DNA of 64,000 bases, from positions 179,225-243,224 of the forward strand of contig NZ_RHHM01000002.1 of the NCBI RefSeq assembly GCF_003846135.1, in the 5' to 3' direction. The DNA is from Erwinia psidii. Lineage in GTDB: Bacteria > Pseudomonadota > Gammaproteobacteria > Enterobacterales > Enterobacteriaceae. The position numbers and the translations under genes were made by a program. The notes under the pieces were generated by a model, which had not been told where the DNA came from, did no database searches, and saw nothing but the letters and a program-made list of their open reading frames with translations. Below are positions 57,068-64,000 of the stretch, piece after piece. Each line of letters begins with the position of its first letter. The first letter of the stretch is position 1.

Positions 57068-58279
57068 CTATTTTAGGCCCCGTTGCGCGGCGAGATAGTC
57101 ACCGGCACGCTGGATCTCCTGAAAACGAAAGCCTTCTATCGAGGTGCTGTAAGCTTTCTCAAAACGCTGTGTACGATACGCCAGATTGCGGTGCATCAGG
57201 GTTTCGGCGTGTAATCCACCTTTGTCTTTGGAAACAATGTCGTTCTTATTAGGGCTTTCCCGAATGTGAGATCTCGATTGCGCATGTTTGAGAAACTCTG
57301 CCGGCAGGCTGACGTCAGTTTCTCCGCCGTGCACACGGGCGGTGTATTCATCGTGGTGCTTGAATAATTTCAGGGCATTGTTTAGCGCATACATGGCACA
57401 ATCCCACTGCGAGGCCTGAATCGTGTTACCCACCATTTTCACTTTCGCGCCCTTCAGCCCATGTTCAATCCCCATCTGTATAGTATCCATCATATGGCCC
57501 AATGCTGACTCCATACACATGACGGAAGGACGATGGCCGGGACGGAACTGAACATCCAGCGCAACATGGTGATCTGGCATCCCTTTGATGGGCGAGTAGA
57601 GCACCCGCATATTCATGGGTTGCTTACTGCTCCAGACCTGTTTGTTCTGCATTTTGATCGCTTTGTAGCACTCATCCGCATTTTTAAAAACATGCAGATT
57701 CAGTCCGGGGTGGCGCGCATTTTCCGCCTCTGCGATCAGCGGCAGCATCTTTTTATCCATCCGCATCAGAACCGCATTGGAACCGTTATTTTCATTCACC
57801 AGCTCTGTCGCCATAGGGGCATAGTGGTAAAGATCTTTATCCAGACTTTTCAGCTTCGGCAGGTCGATGGCATCCATTTTTTGCTGCAAACGCTTTGGCG
57901 TCTCTGGCGGCGTCTCCGGTATTGGATCGTTGCGCGACATTTTCGGTGAAGCCCGCATTGTGTCGTGGAACTGGGCCAGTTGTGCATTCTCACGCCGTCC
58001 CGCCTGTCGGGTTAAGCCTCTTGATGGACTGGCCGCCCCGGAGGAGCATGCCGGAGAACTGCTCCCAGCGCCACCGTGCATAGAGCTTGCGCGCGCCCGA
58101 TCGGGCGTACTGGGGGTGGAACGTGCGTTGTAACGAATAGTGGGTGAGAGCGCGTTCTGACGCTGTAATCGTCCGGCTCTGCCCGCCGGAAGTGGTGAAG
58201 CCTGTGGTGAGGGTGAAGGGGTGCGTTCAGTCTGCTGCGAGGGATTTCTGTGGCCTATTTTGATACCAAATACATTCAT
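57068..58279 (-). CDS. eop1: Eop1 (OrfB)-like YopJ/HopZ-family type III effector
   Basis: 403 residues. The first about 130 residues are Pro/Ser/Arg-rich and disordered, as expected for a secretion and translocation signal. The rest is a YopJ-family acetyltransferase (peptidase clan C55 fold) with the triad His238 (in MPDHHVALDV), Glu257 (in MCMESALGH) and Cys294 (in SQWDCAMYAL). Such effectors acetylate host proteins. It overlaps its presumed chaperone gene by 4 nt, and is followed by a terminator. All three catalytic residues are intact, so it should be active. Confidence 0.9.
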   Translation of the reverse strand: MNVFGIKIGHRNPSQQTERTPSPSPQASPLPAGRAGRLQRQNALSPTIRYNARSTPSTPDRARASSMHGGAGSSSPACSSGAASPSRGLTRQAGRRENAQLAQFHDTMRASPKMSRNDPIPETPPETPKRLQQKMDAIDLPKLKSLDKDLYHYAPMATELVNENNGSNAVLMRMDKKMLPLIAEAENARHPGLNLHVFKNADECYKAIKMQNKQVWSSKQPMNMRVLYSPIKGMPDHHVALDVQFRPGHRPSVMCMESALGHMMDTIQMGIEHGLKGAKVKMVGNTIQASQWDCAMYALNNALKLFKHHDEYTARVHGGETDVSLPAEFLKHAQSRSHIRESPNKNDIVSKDKGGLHAETLMHRNLAYRTQRFEKAYSTSIEGFRFQEIQRAGDYLAAQRGLK

Positions 58280-58743
58280 CGAATTTTCCCCGCCATATTC
58301 AGAGTTAATCCCTGTTGCGTCGGCATTCGTGAAGCCACTGATGAGCCAGCCGGACCGTGCAGTAACTTGCTCTGCCAGATTTTTGCCACTTCGATCATTT
58401 GTACACAGGCGCTGACAAAACTGGCTTCATCTACCGCAGGCAGTTGAAAGCGCTGAAACAGCAATAATTCGCCTTTCTCCTGATCCAGACCAAATGCTGC
58501 ACCATCGCTGGTGCCGTAATGAAAAAGATTGGCGGCAAGAATATCTGTTAACAAAACGTTGCCGTGTGCGGCTGAGAGTGCGCCTATGTTGAGATAAACA
58601 AACAGCCAGTTTTGCTGTTCCATATACTCAAGCGTCATCTCAAGCGTGTTTACTTTCAGGCAGCAGAGCTGATTGCTATCCAGTGACAGTGTTCCCATCT
58701 CCAGTCGCCTTGCCAGTGCTGCCAGTAAATCTTGCATTATCAT
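58276..58743 (-). CDS. OrfA-like type III chaperone for the YopJ-family effector
   Basis: 155 residues with the acidic alpha-beta fold pattern of class I chaperones (start MIMQDLLAALARRL, then CCLKVNTLEMTLEYME and a helix ending the protein). It overlaps the effector gene by 4 nt in the order chaperone then effector, the usual arrangement. It lies 108 bp after hrpN, behind two hairpins, and no separate hrp box is visible, so it may depend on read-through from the hrpN promoter. Confidence 0.82.
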   Translation of the reverse strand: MIMQDLLAALARRLEMGTLSLDSNQLCCLKVNTLEMTLEYMEQQNWLFVYLNIGALSAAHGNVLLTDILAANLFHYGTSDGAAFGLDQEKGELLLFQRFQLPAVDEASFVSACVQMIEVAKIWQSKLLHGPAGSSVASRMPTQQGLTLNMAGKIR

Positions 58744-58789
58744 GACAATTCTCCACGGGTACCCTGATATTGCCCGGAAGCGGATGGCG

Positions 58790-58840
58790 CTTTACAGGCG
58801 TAACCCTGTAAAGAACAGCGGGCAGGGGTTGCCTGCCCGC
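58790..58840. repeat. two consecutive hairpins between hrpN and orfA
   Basis: CTTTACAGG / CCTGTAAAG (58790-58813) and GCGGGCAGG / CCTGCCCGC (58818-58840), both perfect 9-bp stems. On the minus strand the GC-rich hairpin comes first after the hrpN stop. Neither has a long T run, so they may reduce rather than stop transcription into orfA-eop1. Confidence 0.7.
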
Positions 58841-58851
58841 CAACTGGTCGC

Positions 58852-60261
58852 TTACGCCGCGCTCAGTTTGCCCAGTGCCATATTGTTAATGGTGTCACCC
58901 GTCAGTACCGCATCGAAACCCAGCGAAGATCCGCCAGCACCACGTGCTTGCAGGTTGCTGTTGCCGGTATCACCCTCCATCGCACTTTTGATAATGCCTT
59001 TGGCTTTGTTGAACTGATCCATACTGCCCGGGGTCATGCCGTCGTCGTCCGGTTTGCTCAGTGCCTCCGCCCAGGATTTGGTATCGGTCTTCGCCGCTGA
59101 ACCTTCATTTTTCTGGTACTGTGGTTTGCCAAAGGTTTCAGGGTACTGGTCCATAAACTTACCCACTTCCTTCGCCATCGCACGATCGTCCTTATTGATA
59201 AAAGAACGGGTGCTGCTGTCACTGTGCGTACCGATATTATTCAGCGCCTGAACACCTGCTTTCATACCCACACCAGTACCCACGGCGTTGCCTAACTGCT
59301 CGAAGTCAGCGGCACCGCTCAGACTTTGCAGGCTTTTACCACCCAGTCCGTTGCCGGCACCCAGGCTGCTGCTGCCCAGACCCGTACCGCCACCCAGACC
59401 TGTACCGCCGCCCAGACCAGAACCTGTACCGCCGCCCAGGCCAGAACCTGTACCGCCACCCTGGCCAGAGCCTGTGCCGCCGCCCAGCGCACTGGTGCCC
59501 ATGCTCTGGCTTAGTCCGCCACCCATTAACGCGGTCAGTGCATCAGTAACGCCTTTGTTGTAGGCATTCTGTTCGTCCTGCGTCGGCTGACTACCCGTTG
59601 AACTACCCTGAGAGCCGTCCTGGTCGCCAAACATGCTCTGCATGATTTCAGCAAACATTTTCATCAGCTGTTCAATCGGGCTGCTGCCTGAAGTGGAATC
59701 AGAACCGGATGTTAAACTGGAGCCATTACCGTATGATGAGCCGGTTGAGGTAGTTGGGCTCAGGCCAAGCGCCTTATCCAGAGAGCTTAAGCCGGATCCC
59801 AGACCTGAACCCACCGCAGAGCCGGTGCTGCCACCCAGCGTAGATCCCAGAGAACCACCAACGGTCGCACCCAGAGGACCGCCTACCGCACCACCTGCAA
59901 CGGTACCCAGCCCGCCGCCCACGGCACTACCCAGACCGCCGCCTACACCACCCAGGCTGCTGCCCAGGCCGCTACCACCAAAGCTATTGCCCAGACCGGA
60001 TCCTAATCCGTTTCCTGAGCTGCCGCCCAGCAGGCCGCTCAGACCGTTACCGCCCATCATGCTCATCATCATCATCATACCGGTGAGCATACCGGCCAGT
60101 TGGTTTATCGTGTCGTTCTGGCTGCTGCCTGAACCATACAAAGAACCGGAACTTAATCCTGCATTCTGTAAACTTGTACCCAGCAACCCGTTACTACTAC
60201 CTGCACTGCTAATGTGATGTTGCAGCGTGGTCGCTCCCAGCGGACTTGTATTCAGACTCAT
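58852..60261 (-). CDS. hrpN: HrpN, harpin
   Basis: 469 residues, glycine-rich (long runs such as [16 protein letters not shown]), heat-stable type, without Cys, as in harpins. Erwinia amylovora HrpN has about 403 residues, so this one is longer, partly through a repeated GGGTGSGLG block near residues 265-300. The C-terminal part ([22 protein letters not shown]) is the conserved HrpN region. Harpins are secreted by the Hrp system, help translocation and trigger defence responses in plants. It has its own HrpL-type promoter. Confidence 0.95.
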   Translation of the reverse strand: MSLNTSPLGATTLQHHISSAGSSNGLLGTSLQNAGLSSGSLYGSGSSQNDTINQLAGMLTGMMMMMSMMGGNGLSGLLGGSSGNGLGSGLGNSFGGSGLGSSLGGVGGGLGSAVGGGLGTVAGGAVGGPLGATVGGSLGSTLGGSTGSAVGSGLGSGLSSLDKALGLSPTTSTGSSYGNGSSLTSGSDSTSGSSPIEQLMKMFAEIMQSMFGDQDGSQGSSTGSQPTQDEQNAYNKGVTDALTALMGGGLSQSMGTSALGGGTGSGQGGGTGSGLGGGTGSGLGGGTGLGGGTGLGSSSLGAGNGLGGKSLQSLSGAADFEQLGNAVGTGVGMKAGVQALNNIGTHSDSSTRSFINKDDRAMAKEVGKFMDQYPETFGKPQYQKNEGSAAKTDTKSWAEALSKPDDDGMTPGSMDQFNKAKGIIKSAMEGDTGNSNLQARGAGGSSLGFDAVLTGDTINNMALGKLSAA

Positions 60262-60565
60262 ACCATCTTCCTCTGTGAATTAATGAAATTTACCCTGCGG
60301 ACGAGGCACGCGATCGGTGCCATACCAAAGCCTCTATTGAGTGCTGCTATTACGGTGCCGGTTCCTGAAGATTGCGAAAAAATAACCTGAAGTCACAGAA
60401 AAGAGGCAAGGAGGGGCATGACAGAGAAAAAATCACCGGCACGGCGCTCAGGCTTTACTGAGCCGGCTGGCTTTGAGGTGAACGATGAATAGCATCACGC
60501 AAAAGCCATCCGTCAGGACAGCTCAGAGTGATGCTGAAAGGGTGTGCATCACAAAGGTTGTTACG
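60262..60565. other. hrpN leader and promoter region
   Basis: About 300 bp between hrpV and hrpN. It holds the hrp box of hrpN (60338-60365) and a 76-bp leader before the hrpN start. A weak inverted repeat around 60450-60470 could be the end of the hrpV transcript. No gene is seen. Confidence 0.55.
60338..60365 (-). promoter_or_regulatory. HrpL-type promoter (hrp box) of hrpN
   Basis: On the minus strand: GGAACC, 15 nt, GCACTCA, compared with the consensus GGAACC-N15/16-CCACNNA (one mismatch). It lies 77 bp upstream of the hrpN start. Confidence 0.8.
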
Positions 60566-60916
60566 CTATCCCGCCAGTGCAATGCCTGACAGGCTAAACA
60601 ACTTTTCTATCGACGCTTGATCACTTGCAGTATCGTCGCTGAGTTGGCACCAGCAGGAGAGGATCCGCTCCCGGTTCAGACAGAGATAACAGCCATCATA
60701 ACGTTCCGGCAGTTGCGCGCGGCGCCGTAGCAGCTGTTGATAAATGCCCGGAGGCTGGAAGCCATGTTGCATATTAAGCATCACTTCCCGCCCGCGCTCG
60801 CTGCACAGCGCCTGTAGTTCGACACCCTGTTGCAACGACCAGCGACAATTCTGGCGCAGTTGCAACAGGCTGAGAAACGCAGGCAGTGAAGTCACCTGCG
60901 GACAGGAATTACTCAT
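60566..60916 (-). CDS. hrpV: HrpV, negative regulator of the Hrp system
   Basis: 116 residues, with several Cys and no catalytic motif. It overlaps hrpT by 8 nt and is the last gene of the hrpF-hrpG-hrcC-hrpT-hrpV operon, the same order as in Erwinia and Pseudomonas syringae group I systems. In P. syringae HrpV holds back the HrpS activator. The name rests on order and size as much as on sequence. Confidence 0.82.
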   Translation of the reverse strand: MSNSCPQVTSLPAFLSLLQLRQNCRWSLQQGVELQALCSERGREVMLNMQHGFQPPGIYQQLLRRRAQLPERYDGCYLCLNRERILSCWCQLSDDTASDQASIEKLFSLSGIALAG

Positions 60917-61103
60917 TCACCGAGACCTGAGTAAAATCTGCCACGCCATTGCGTAAATCAGGCTGCCACCAGATCACCAACTGATGAGAGCCGGACTGGG
61001 GGCGGCAATCCACGGAGGTACACGATAATCCGTTATCCTGACGTTTGGCACAGCCGGTCAACAACAGCGCAATCCCCAACAGTAAAAACGAGGCTTTTTT
61101 CAT
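60909..61103 (-). CDS. hrpT: HrpT, small outer-membrane lipoprotein
   Basis: 64 residues. A lipoprotein signal peptide with lipobox LLTGC (Cys near residue 18) is clear. HrpT is a pilotin-like partner of the HrcC secretin. It follows hrcC after 13 bp and overlaps hrpV, the standard order. Confidence 0.88.
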   Translation of the reverse strand: MKKASFLLLGIALLLTGCAKRQDNGLSCTSVDCRPQSGSHQLVIWWQPDLRNGVADFTQVSVNE

Positions 61104-61116
61104 TGGTTACTGCTCC

Positions 61117-63150
61117 TCAGTGAGTAATTAAGGATTCGCGTGATGCGGCCAGAACGCGGTGCGGATCGAGCGCCATATACACCTCTGCCGATTCACCCGG
61201 TGCCAGTGAGCTGTGTGGCCATACCGCCACCGCCATGGTACGTTTGCTGGCACAATTTGCCTCATCAAAACGCAGCGGTTTATTGGTGATATTACGCACC
61301 ACACCGACGCTTAACTGAATGCTGCCGTTGCTGCCGCTGTACCACTGAGCGCGCGAACCATCAAACAGCAGTCCCGGCACTTTGCGGCAAATGTCACTCA
61401 GACGCGTACCTGACATTTGCGACTGGAACCCGGCGGGCATCTGCCGTTCGGCCAGGTCGCGCATGGCGTTTTCAATCACATCATGCAGGTTCACATTGCT
61501 GTGACGACGTTCAACACGTTGCATCGCATCGCTTAATTGCTGGCGGTTATCCGCCGTGACATACCGTGTCGGATCGGTCTGATCGCCAATCAGGCGTGGC
61601 GTCAGAATAAACAGACGCTGACGTTGAGAAATCTCATGCCGGGTAGAAGTGAACAACTTACCGATCCACGGAATATCCCCCAACAGCGGAATACGCCGGG
61701 CACGGTCGCCACTCTCTTCGACATGGAATCCGCCCAGCACCAGCGCCCGGTTTTCGCTGATCAGCGCCTGAGTGCTGACCGTACCGCGTTTCATGCCGGT
61801 TGCCTGCCCGTCACTGTTGGTTTCCAGCTGACCATCTTCAATATCGATCATCAACTGAATGCTGGAGTGACCCTCATACCCCACCGCGCGAGGCGTTACC
61901 TGAAGGCTGGTGCCTGCGGTAACCGGCTGGATGTCTGCCACGCGTTCACCGGTGGCGGTGATGTACGCGGTCTGGCTGAAGTCAATGACCGCCGGTTGGT
62001 TTTCCAGGGTCAGTACCGAAGGATTGGCAACAATAGAGGCTGTGCCCTCTCCTTCCAGCGCCTGAATATCCGCGAAGAAGCGTTTAAAGTCGCTGACAAA
62101 AAGGGTTCCGCTGCCGGACATCAGTGAAGTCCCGCCGGTCACGCCACCCAGCGTTGCCTGCCAGTTAGCCTCCAGCCGGTTCAGCGCGGTGCGATCGATA
62201 TCCAGGATCACCGCGTCGATCTCCACCAGATTCTGTGGCACATCAATTTTAGCGATGAGCTGACTGTATTCATCACGGCGTTTGTCATCATCACGGATCA
62301 ACAGCGCATTGTTACGCACATCCGCGGAGATACGACCACTGAGATCGTCAATGTCGTTGTCTTTTTCTCCCGAACGATTACCGGACGCGTTGTTATGGCT
62401 GGAAAGCCGTGCCAGCAATGACTGCGTATTCTGCATCATGGCATTGTTGTCCTGCACGCCCATCGTCGCCTCACTGCCGTTGGCACTGGTTGGAGCAGCA
62501 CGTTTGCCGTTCATCAACTCATTAAGCATGGTGGCAACGCCTGGGATCACCAGCGTCTGATCACGGTAGTGGATGGTCCTGTCCGCCACCGAGGCATATT
62601 TCAGCGGGAAGGTCATCACCTTGCGCCGGTCCTCTTTCTTTTCACGCTGTTCACTGAAGCGTTTGACCAGATCGAGGTATTGTGGCGGTCCGGTAACCAG
62701 TACCACGCCATCGTCTGGCAGCTCACCCCAGCCAAAACGGGGGTCAAGCAGGCCAATACCGGTCAGCGCCTGTTTGATATCCGGCGCGGCATCAGGAGAA
62801 ATCTCCAGTCGTTCCGAACTTTGTTCATCCAGCGGACTGACGTACAGCGTGTTGTTGTAAACAAACCACTGGAAACGGTGCTCCAGCGCCAGACGGTCAA
62901 GAAACGCGCTGGCGTTGTCGGCACGAATTTTGGCGGTAATTTCGGTGTCATCCACATTTCCCAGCTGCAAATCAACACCATGCCCGCTGGCAAAGTCTTG
63001 CAGCACTGTGGATAACGGCGTGTGATCGGCAGAATAAGCGTAGGATTGTTCTTTCCAGTCGGCTGGAGTCTGGGCCCCGGCCTGATATGTCGCGCACAGC
63101 ATCAAAAACGCGCCCAGCAAGCGGTAGCGTGATTTACTTTTTTTAACCAT
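61117..63150 (-). CDS. hrcC: HrcC (SctC), type III secretion outer-membrane secretin
   Basis: 677 residues from the ATG at 63150; a reading 16 codons longer overlaps hrpG more and hides the signal peptide (MVKKSKSRYRLLGAFLMLCATYQAGA). N-terminal N-domains (ADHTPLSTVLQDFASGHGVDLQLG) are followed by the secretin core (VEIDAVILDIDRTALNRLEANWQ) and the family end motif LFTSTRHEISQRQRLFILTPRLI. It forms the outer-membrane ring of the injectisome. It overlaps hrpG by 8 nt. Length and motifs are complete. Confidence 0.97.
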   Translation of the reverse strand: MVKKSKSRYRLLGAFLMLCATYQAGAQTPADWKEQSYAYSADHTPLSTVLQDFASGHGVDLQLGNVDDTEITAKIRADNASAFLDRLALEHRFQWFVYNNTLYVSPLDEQSSERLEISPDAAPDIKQALTGIGLLDPRFGWGELPDDGVVLVTGPPQYLDLVKRFSEQREKKEDRRKVMTFPLKYASVADRTIHYRDQTLVIPGVATMLNELMNGKRAAPTSANGSEATMGVQDNNAMMQNTQSLLARLSSHNNASGNRSGEKDNDIDDLSGRISADVRNNALLIRDDDKRRDEYSQLIAKIDVPQNLVEIDAVILDIDRTALNRLEANWQATLGGVTGGTSLMSGSGTLFVSDFKRFFADIQALEGEGTASIVANPSVLTLENQPAVIDFSQTAYITATGERVADIQPVTAGTSLQVTPRAVGYEGHSSIQLMIDIEDGQLETNSDGQATGMKRGTVSTQALISENRALVLGGFHVEESGDRARRIPLLGDIPWIGKLFTSTRHEISQRQRLFILTPRLIGDQTDPTRYVTADNRQQLSDAMQRVERRHSNVNLHDVIENAMRDLAERQMPAGFQSQMSGTRLSDICRKVPGLLFDGSRAQWYSGSNGSIQLSVGVVRNITNKPLRFDEANCASKRTMAVAVWPHSSLAPGESAEVYMALDPHRVLAASRESLITH

Positions 63151-63574
63151 GGTTTCCCCTTGGTAATAGTGCCAGGCTGTGCAAGGGCACTGCGCCATGG
63201 GTTGCTACTTTTCTTCGCTGCTGTTGCAGCATGGTTTGCCAGACGTCACGCTGATTAAGCAATGATTCCAGCTGCTCACATACCGCATCAATATGATGTT
63301 CACGGAGGCGTAACACTAATATCAGGCTATGGCCCTGAAAAGCAAGCGCTGCAGCATCAGAACCAAAATGACGTAACGCCGGCGCGGAAAGCTGCAACGC
63401 ACGTCCCAGCATTTCCTCATCCGGCGGTGAGTTGACGATCAGTTCGGCCAGGGCAAACAGCTGCCCTGACCGCTGTTGCAACCAGATCTTTCCCTCATCC
63501 ACCACTAACTGCTGGTCTTCGCCGGGATTGTCCAGCCAGCGTTGCACCCATTCCTGCAACTCAGTTGATCTCAT
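63143..63574 (-). CDS. hrpG: HrpG, Hrp operon accessory protein
   Basis: 143 residues, in the second place of the hrpF-hrpG-hrcC-hrpT-hrpV operon. It overlaps hrpF by 14 nt and hrcC by 8 nt. The sequence is Gln/Leu-rich with no catalytic motif and resembles small class-I-chaperone-like proteins. In P. syringae HrpG binds HrpV and frees HrpS. Name is mainly from context. Confidence 0.82.
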   Translation of the reverse strand: MRSTELQEWVQRWLDNPGEDQQLVVDEGKIWLQQRSGQLFALAELIVNSPPDEEMLGRALQLSAPALRHFGSDAAALAFQGHSLILVLRLREHHIDAVCEQLESLLNQRDVWQTMLQQQRRKVATHGAVPLHSLALLPRGNHG

Positions 63575-63785
63575 TAATGATGGCTTTAGCCAGGCCGTGC
63601 TTAACGGTCAATTCCTGACTGGCTGCCCAGCTGGCGTTGGATAAGCCCATGCTTGCCTCAAAAAAAGCGAAACTGTCTTCCTGACTGTAACCTTCACTTG
63701 AATTCATGGTTGCATCGTCGAGTTGGTTTTGCGCCCGGTCAAACTGCGTGTCCAGACGGCGTTGAAGCGCACTAAGTGATGACAT
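63561..63785 (-). CDS. hrpF: HrpF, small type III secretion protein
   Basis: 74 residues, helical, Ser/Gln/Asn-rich without Cys; it ends SQELTVKHGLAKAIINEIN. HrpF of group I Hrp systems is a small needle-subunit-like (YscF/YscE-size) protein needed for pilus assembly. It is the first gene behind the hrp box at 63817-63844, with the 8-bp tandem repeat further upstream. Confidence 0.87.
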   Translation of the reverse strand: MSSLSALQRRLDTQFDRAQNQLDDATMNSSEGYSQEDSFAFFEASMGLSNASWAASQELTVKHGLAKAIINEIN

Positions 63786-63816
63786 AGTAAACTCTCTTTG
63801 TGAGTGATCCTGTCAT

Positions 63817-63844
63817 TAAGTGGCCTGGAGAATAGCGTGGTTCC
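63817..63844 (-). promoter_or_regulatory. HrpL-type promoter (hrp box) of the hrpF operon
   Basis: On the minus strand: GGAACC, 15 nt, CCACTTA, a full match to the hrp box consensus. It lies 32 bp upstream of the hrpF start; the 8-bp tandem repeat begins 23 bp further upstream. Confidence 0.93.
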
Positions 63845-63866
63845 GTGAGGTAATGAAGTTTTTTGA

Positions 63867-64000
63867 GTGTTCAGGTGTTCAGGTGTTCAGGTGTTCAGGT
63901 GTTCAGGTGTTCAGGTGTTCAGGTGTTCAGGTGTTCAGGTGTTCAGGTGTTCAGGTGTTCAGGTGTTCAGGTGTTCAGGTGTTCAGGTGTTCAGGTGTTG
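63867..64000. repeat. 8-bp tandem repeat (GTGTTCAG, 16 full copies in the window)
   Basis: Sixteen exact copies run from 63867 to 63994, followed by GTGTTG where the window ends. It sits directly upstream of the hrpF operon promoter, in the expected gap between hrpE and hrpF. Eight is not a multiple of three, so if any copies lie in a coding frame, slippage would shift it; upstream of a promoter it would change spacing. Confidence 0.93.

Overview
The window looks like the chromosome of a plant-associated Erwinia (or close Pantoea relative; order Enterobacterales). The evidence is a block of hrp/dsp type III secretion genes (hrpF, hrpG, hrcC, hrpT, hrpV, hrpN, an eop1-like YopJ-family effector with chaperone, hrpW, dspE, dspF) in the gene order known from Erwinia amylovora, an enterobacterial sucrose regulon (scrK and scrYABR), and rcnRA. 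Species cannot be fixed from this sequence alone. No rRNA, tRNA or CRISPR array was recognised.

Layout. (1) 1-4600: a LysR regulator behind a 9-bp tandem repeat, an orphan fliD with a sigma-28-like promoter, gene remnants and a GNAT acetyltransferase. (2) 4890-13490: a NitT/TauT-type ABC importer operon, a methyl-accepting chemotaxis protein with a sigma-28-like promoter, a small exported protein, a rhodanese, rcnR/rcnA around a textbook RcnR operator, and a TetR regulator. (3) 14091-15102: a broken haem-oxygenase-like diiron oxidase gene. (4) 15172-36856: a 21.7-kb run of 17 closely packed, often overlapping minus-strand genes that form one biosynthetic operon. (5) 37884-44413: the sucrose genes with two ScrR-type operators. 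(6) 44414-46142: gene-poor DNA holding a 147-bp MITE-like element. (7) 46143-48053: a membrane diguanylate cyclase. (8) 48121-63785: the hrp/dsp region with four HrpL-type promoters. The window ends in an 8-bp tandem repeat next to the hrpF promoter.

The most interesting part is region 4. A lysine N6-hydroxylase, a cupin-MetRS-like fusion and a FAD amino-acid oxidase stand together; this trio is the known machinery for making hydrazinoacetic acid through an N-N bond (s56-p1, triacsin and related pathways in actinomycetes). Here the cupin-MetRS protein carries an extra C-terminal carrier-protein domain, and it sits beside a docking-Cy-A-PCP NRPS with a Cys-like code, a free acyl-AMP ligase and carrier protein, a GNAT, an acyl-CoA dehydrogenase, a P450, a large diiron oxidase, a KAS III-like enzyme, an ICL/PEPM-family lyase, an ATP-grasp ligase, an AAT-family amidohydrolase/acyltransferase, a type II thioesterase and an MFS exporter. 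I infer that it makes a small diffusible N-N-containing metabolite, possibly a toxin or signal, in a plant pathogen. The product is unknown to me.

How the parts could work together: the Hrp apparatus (HrcC secretin and its helpers) delivers DspE, Eop1 and the harpins HrpN and HrpW into or around plant cells under HrpL control; sucrose uptake feeds growth in plant tissue; the operon of region 4 may add a small-molecule virulence or competition factor. That last link is inference from proximity only.
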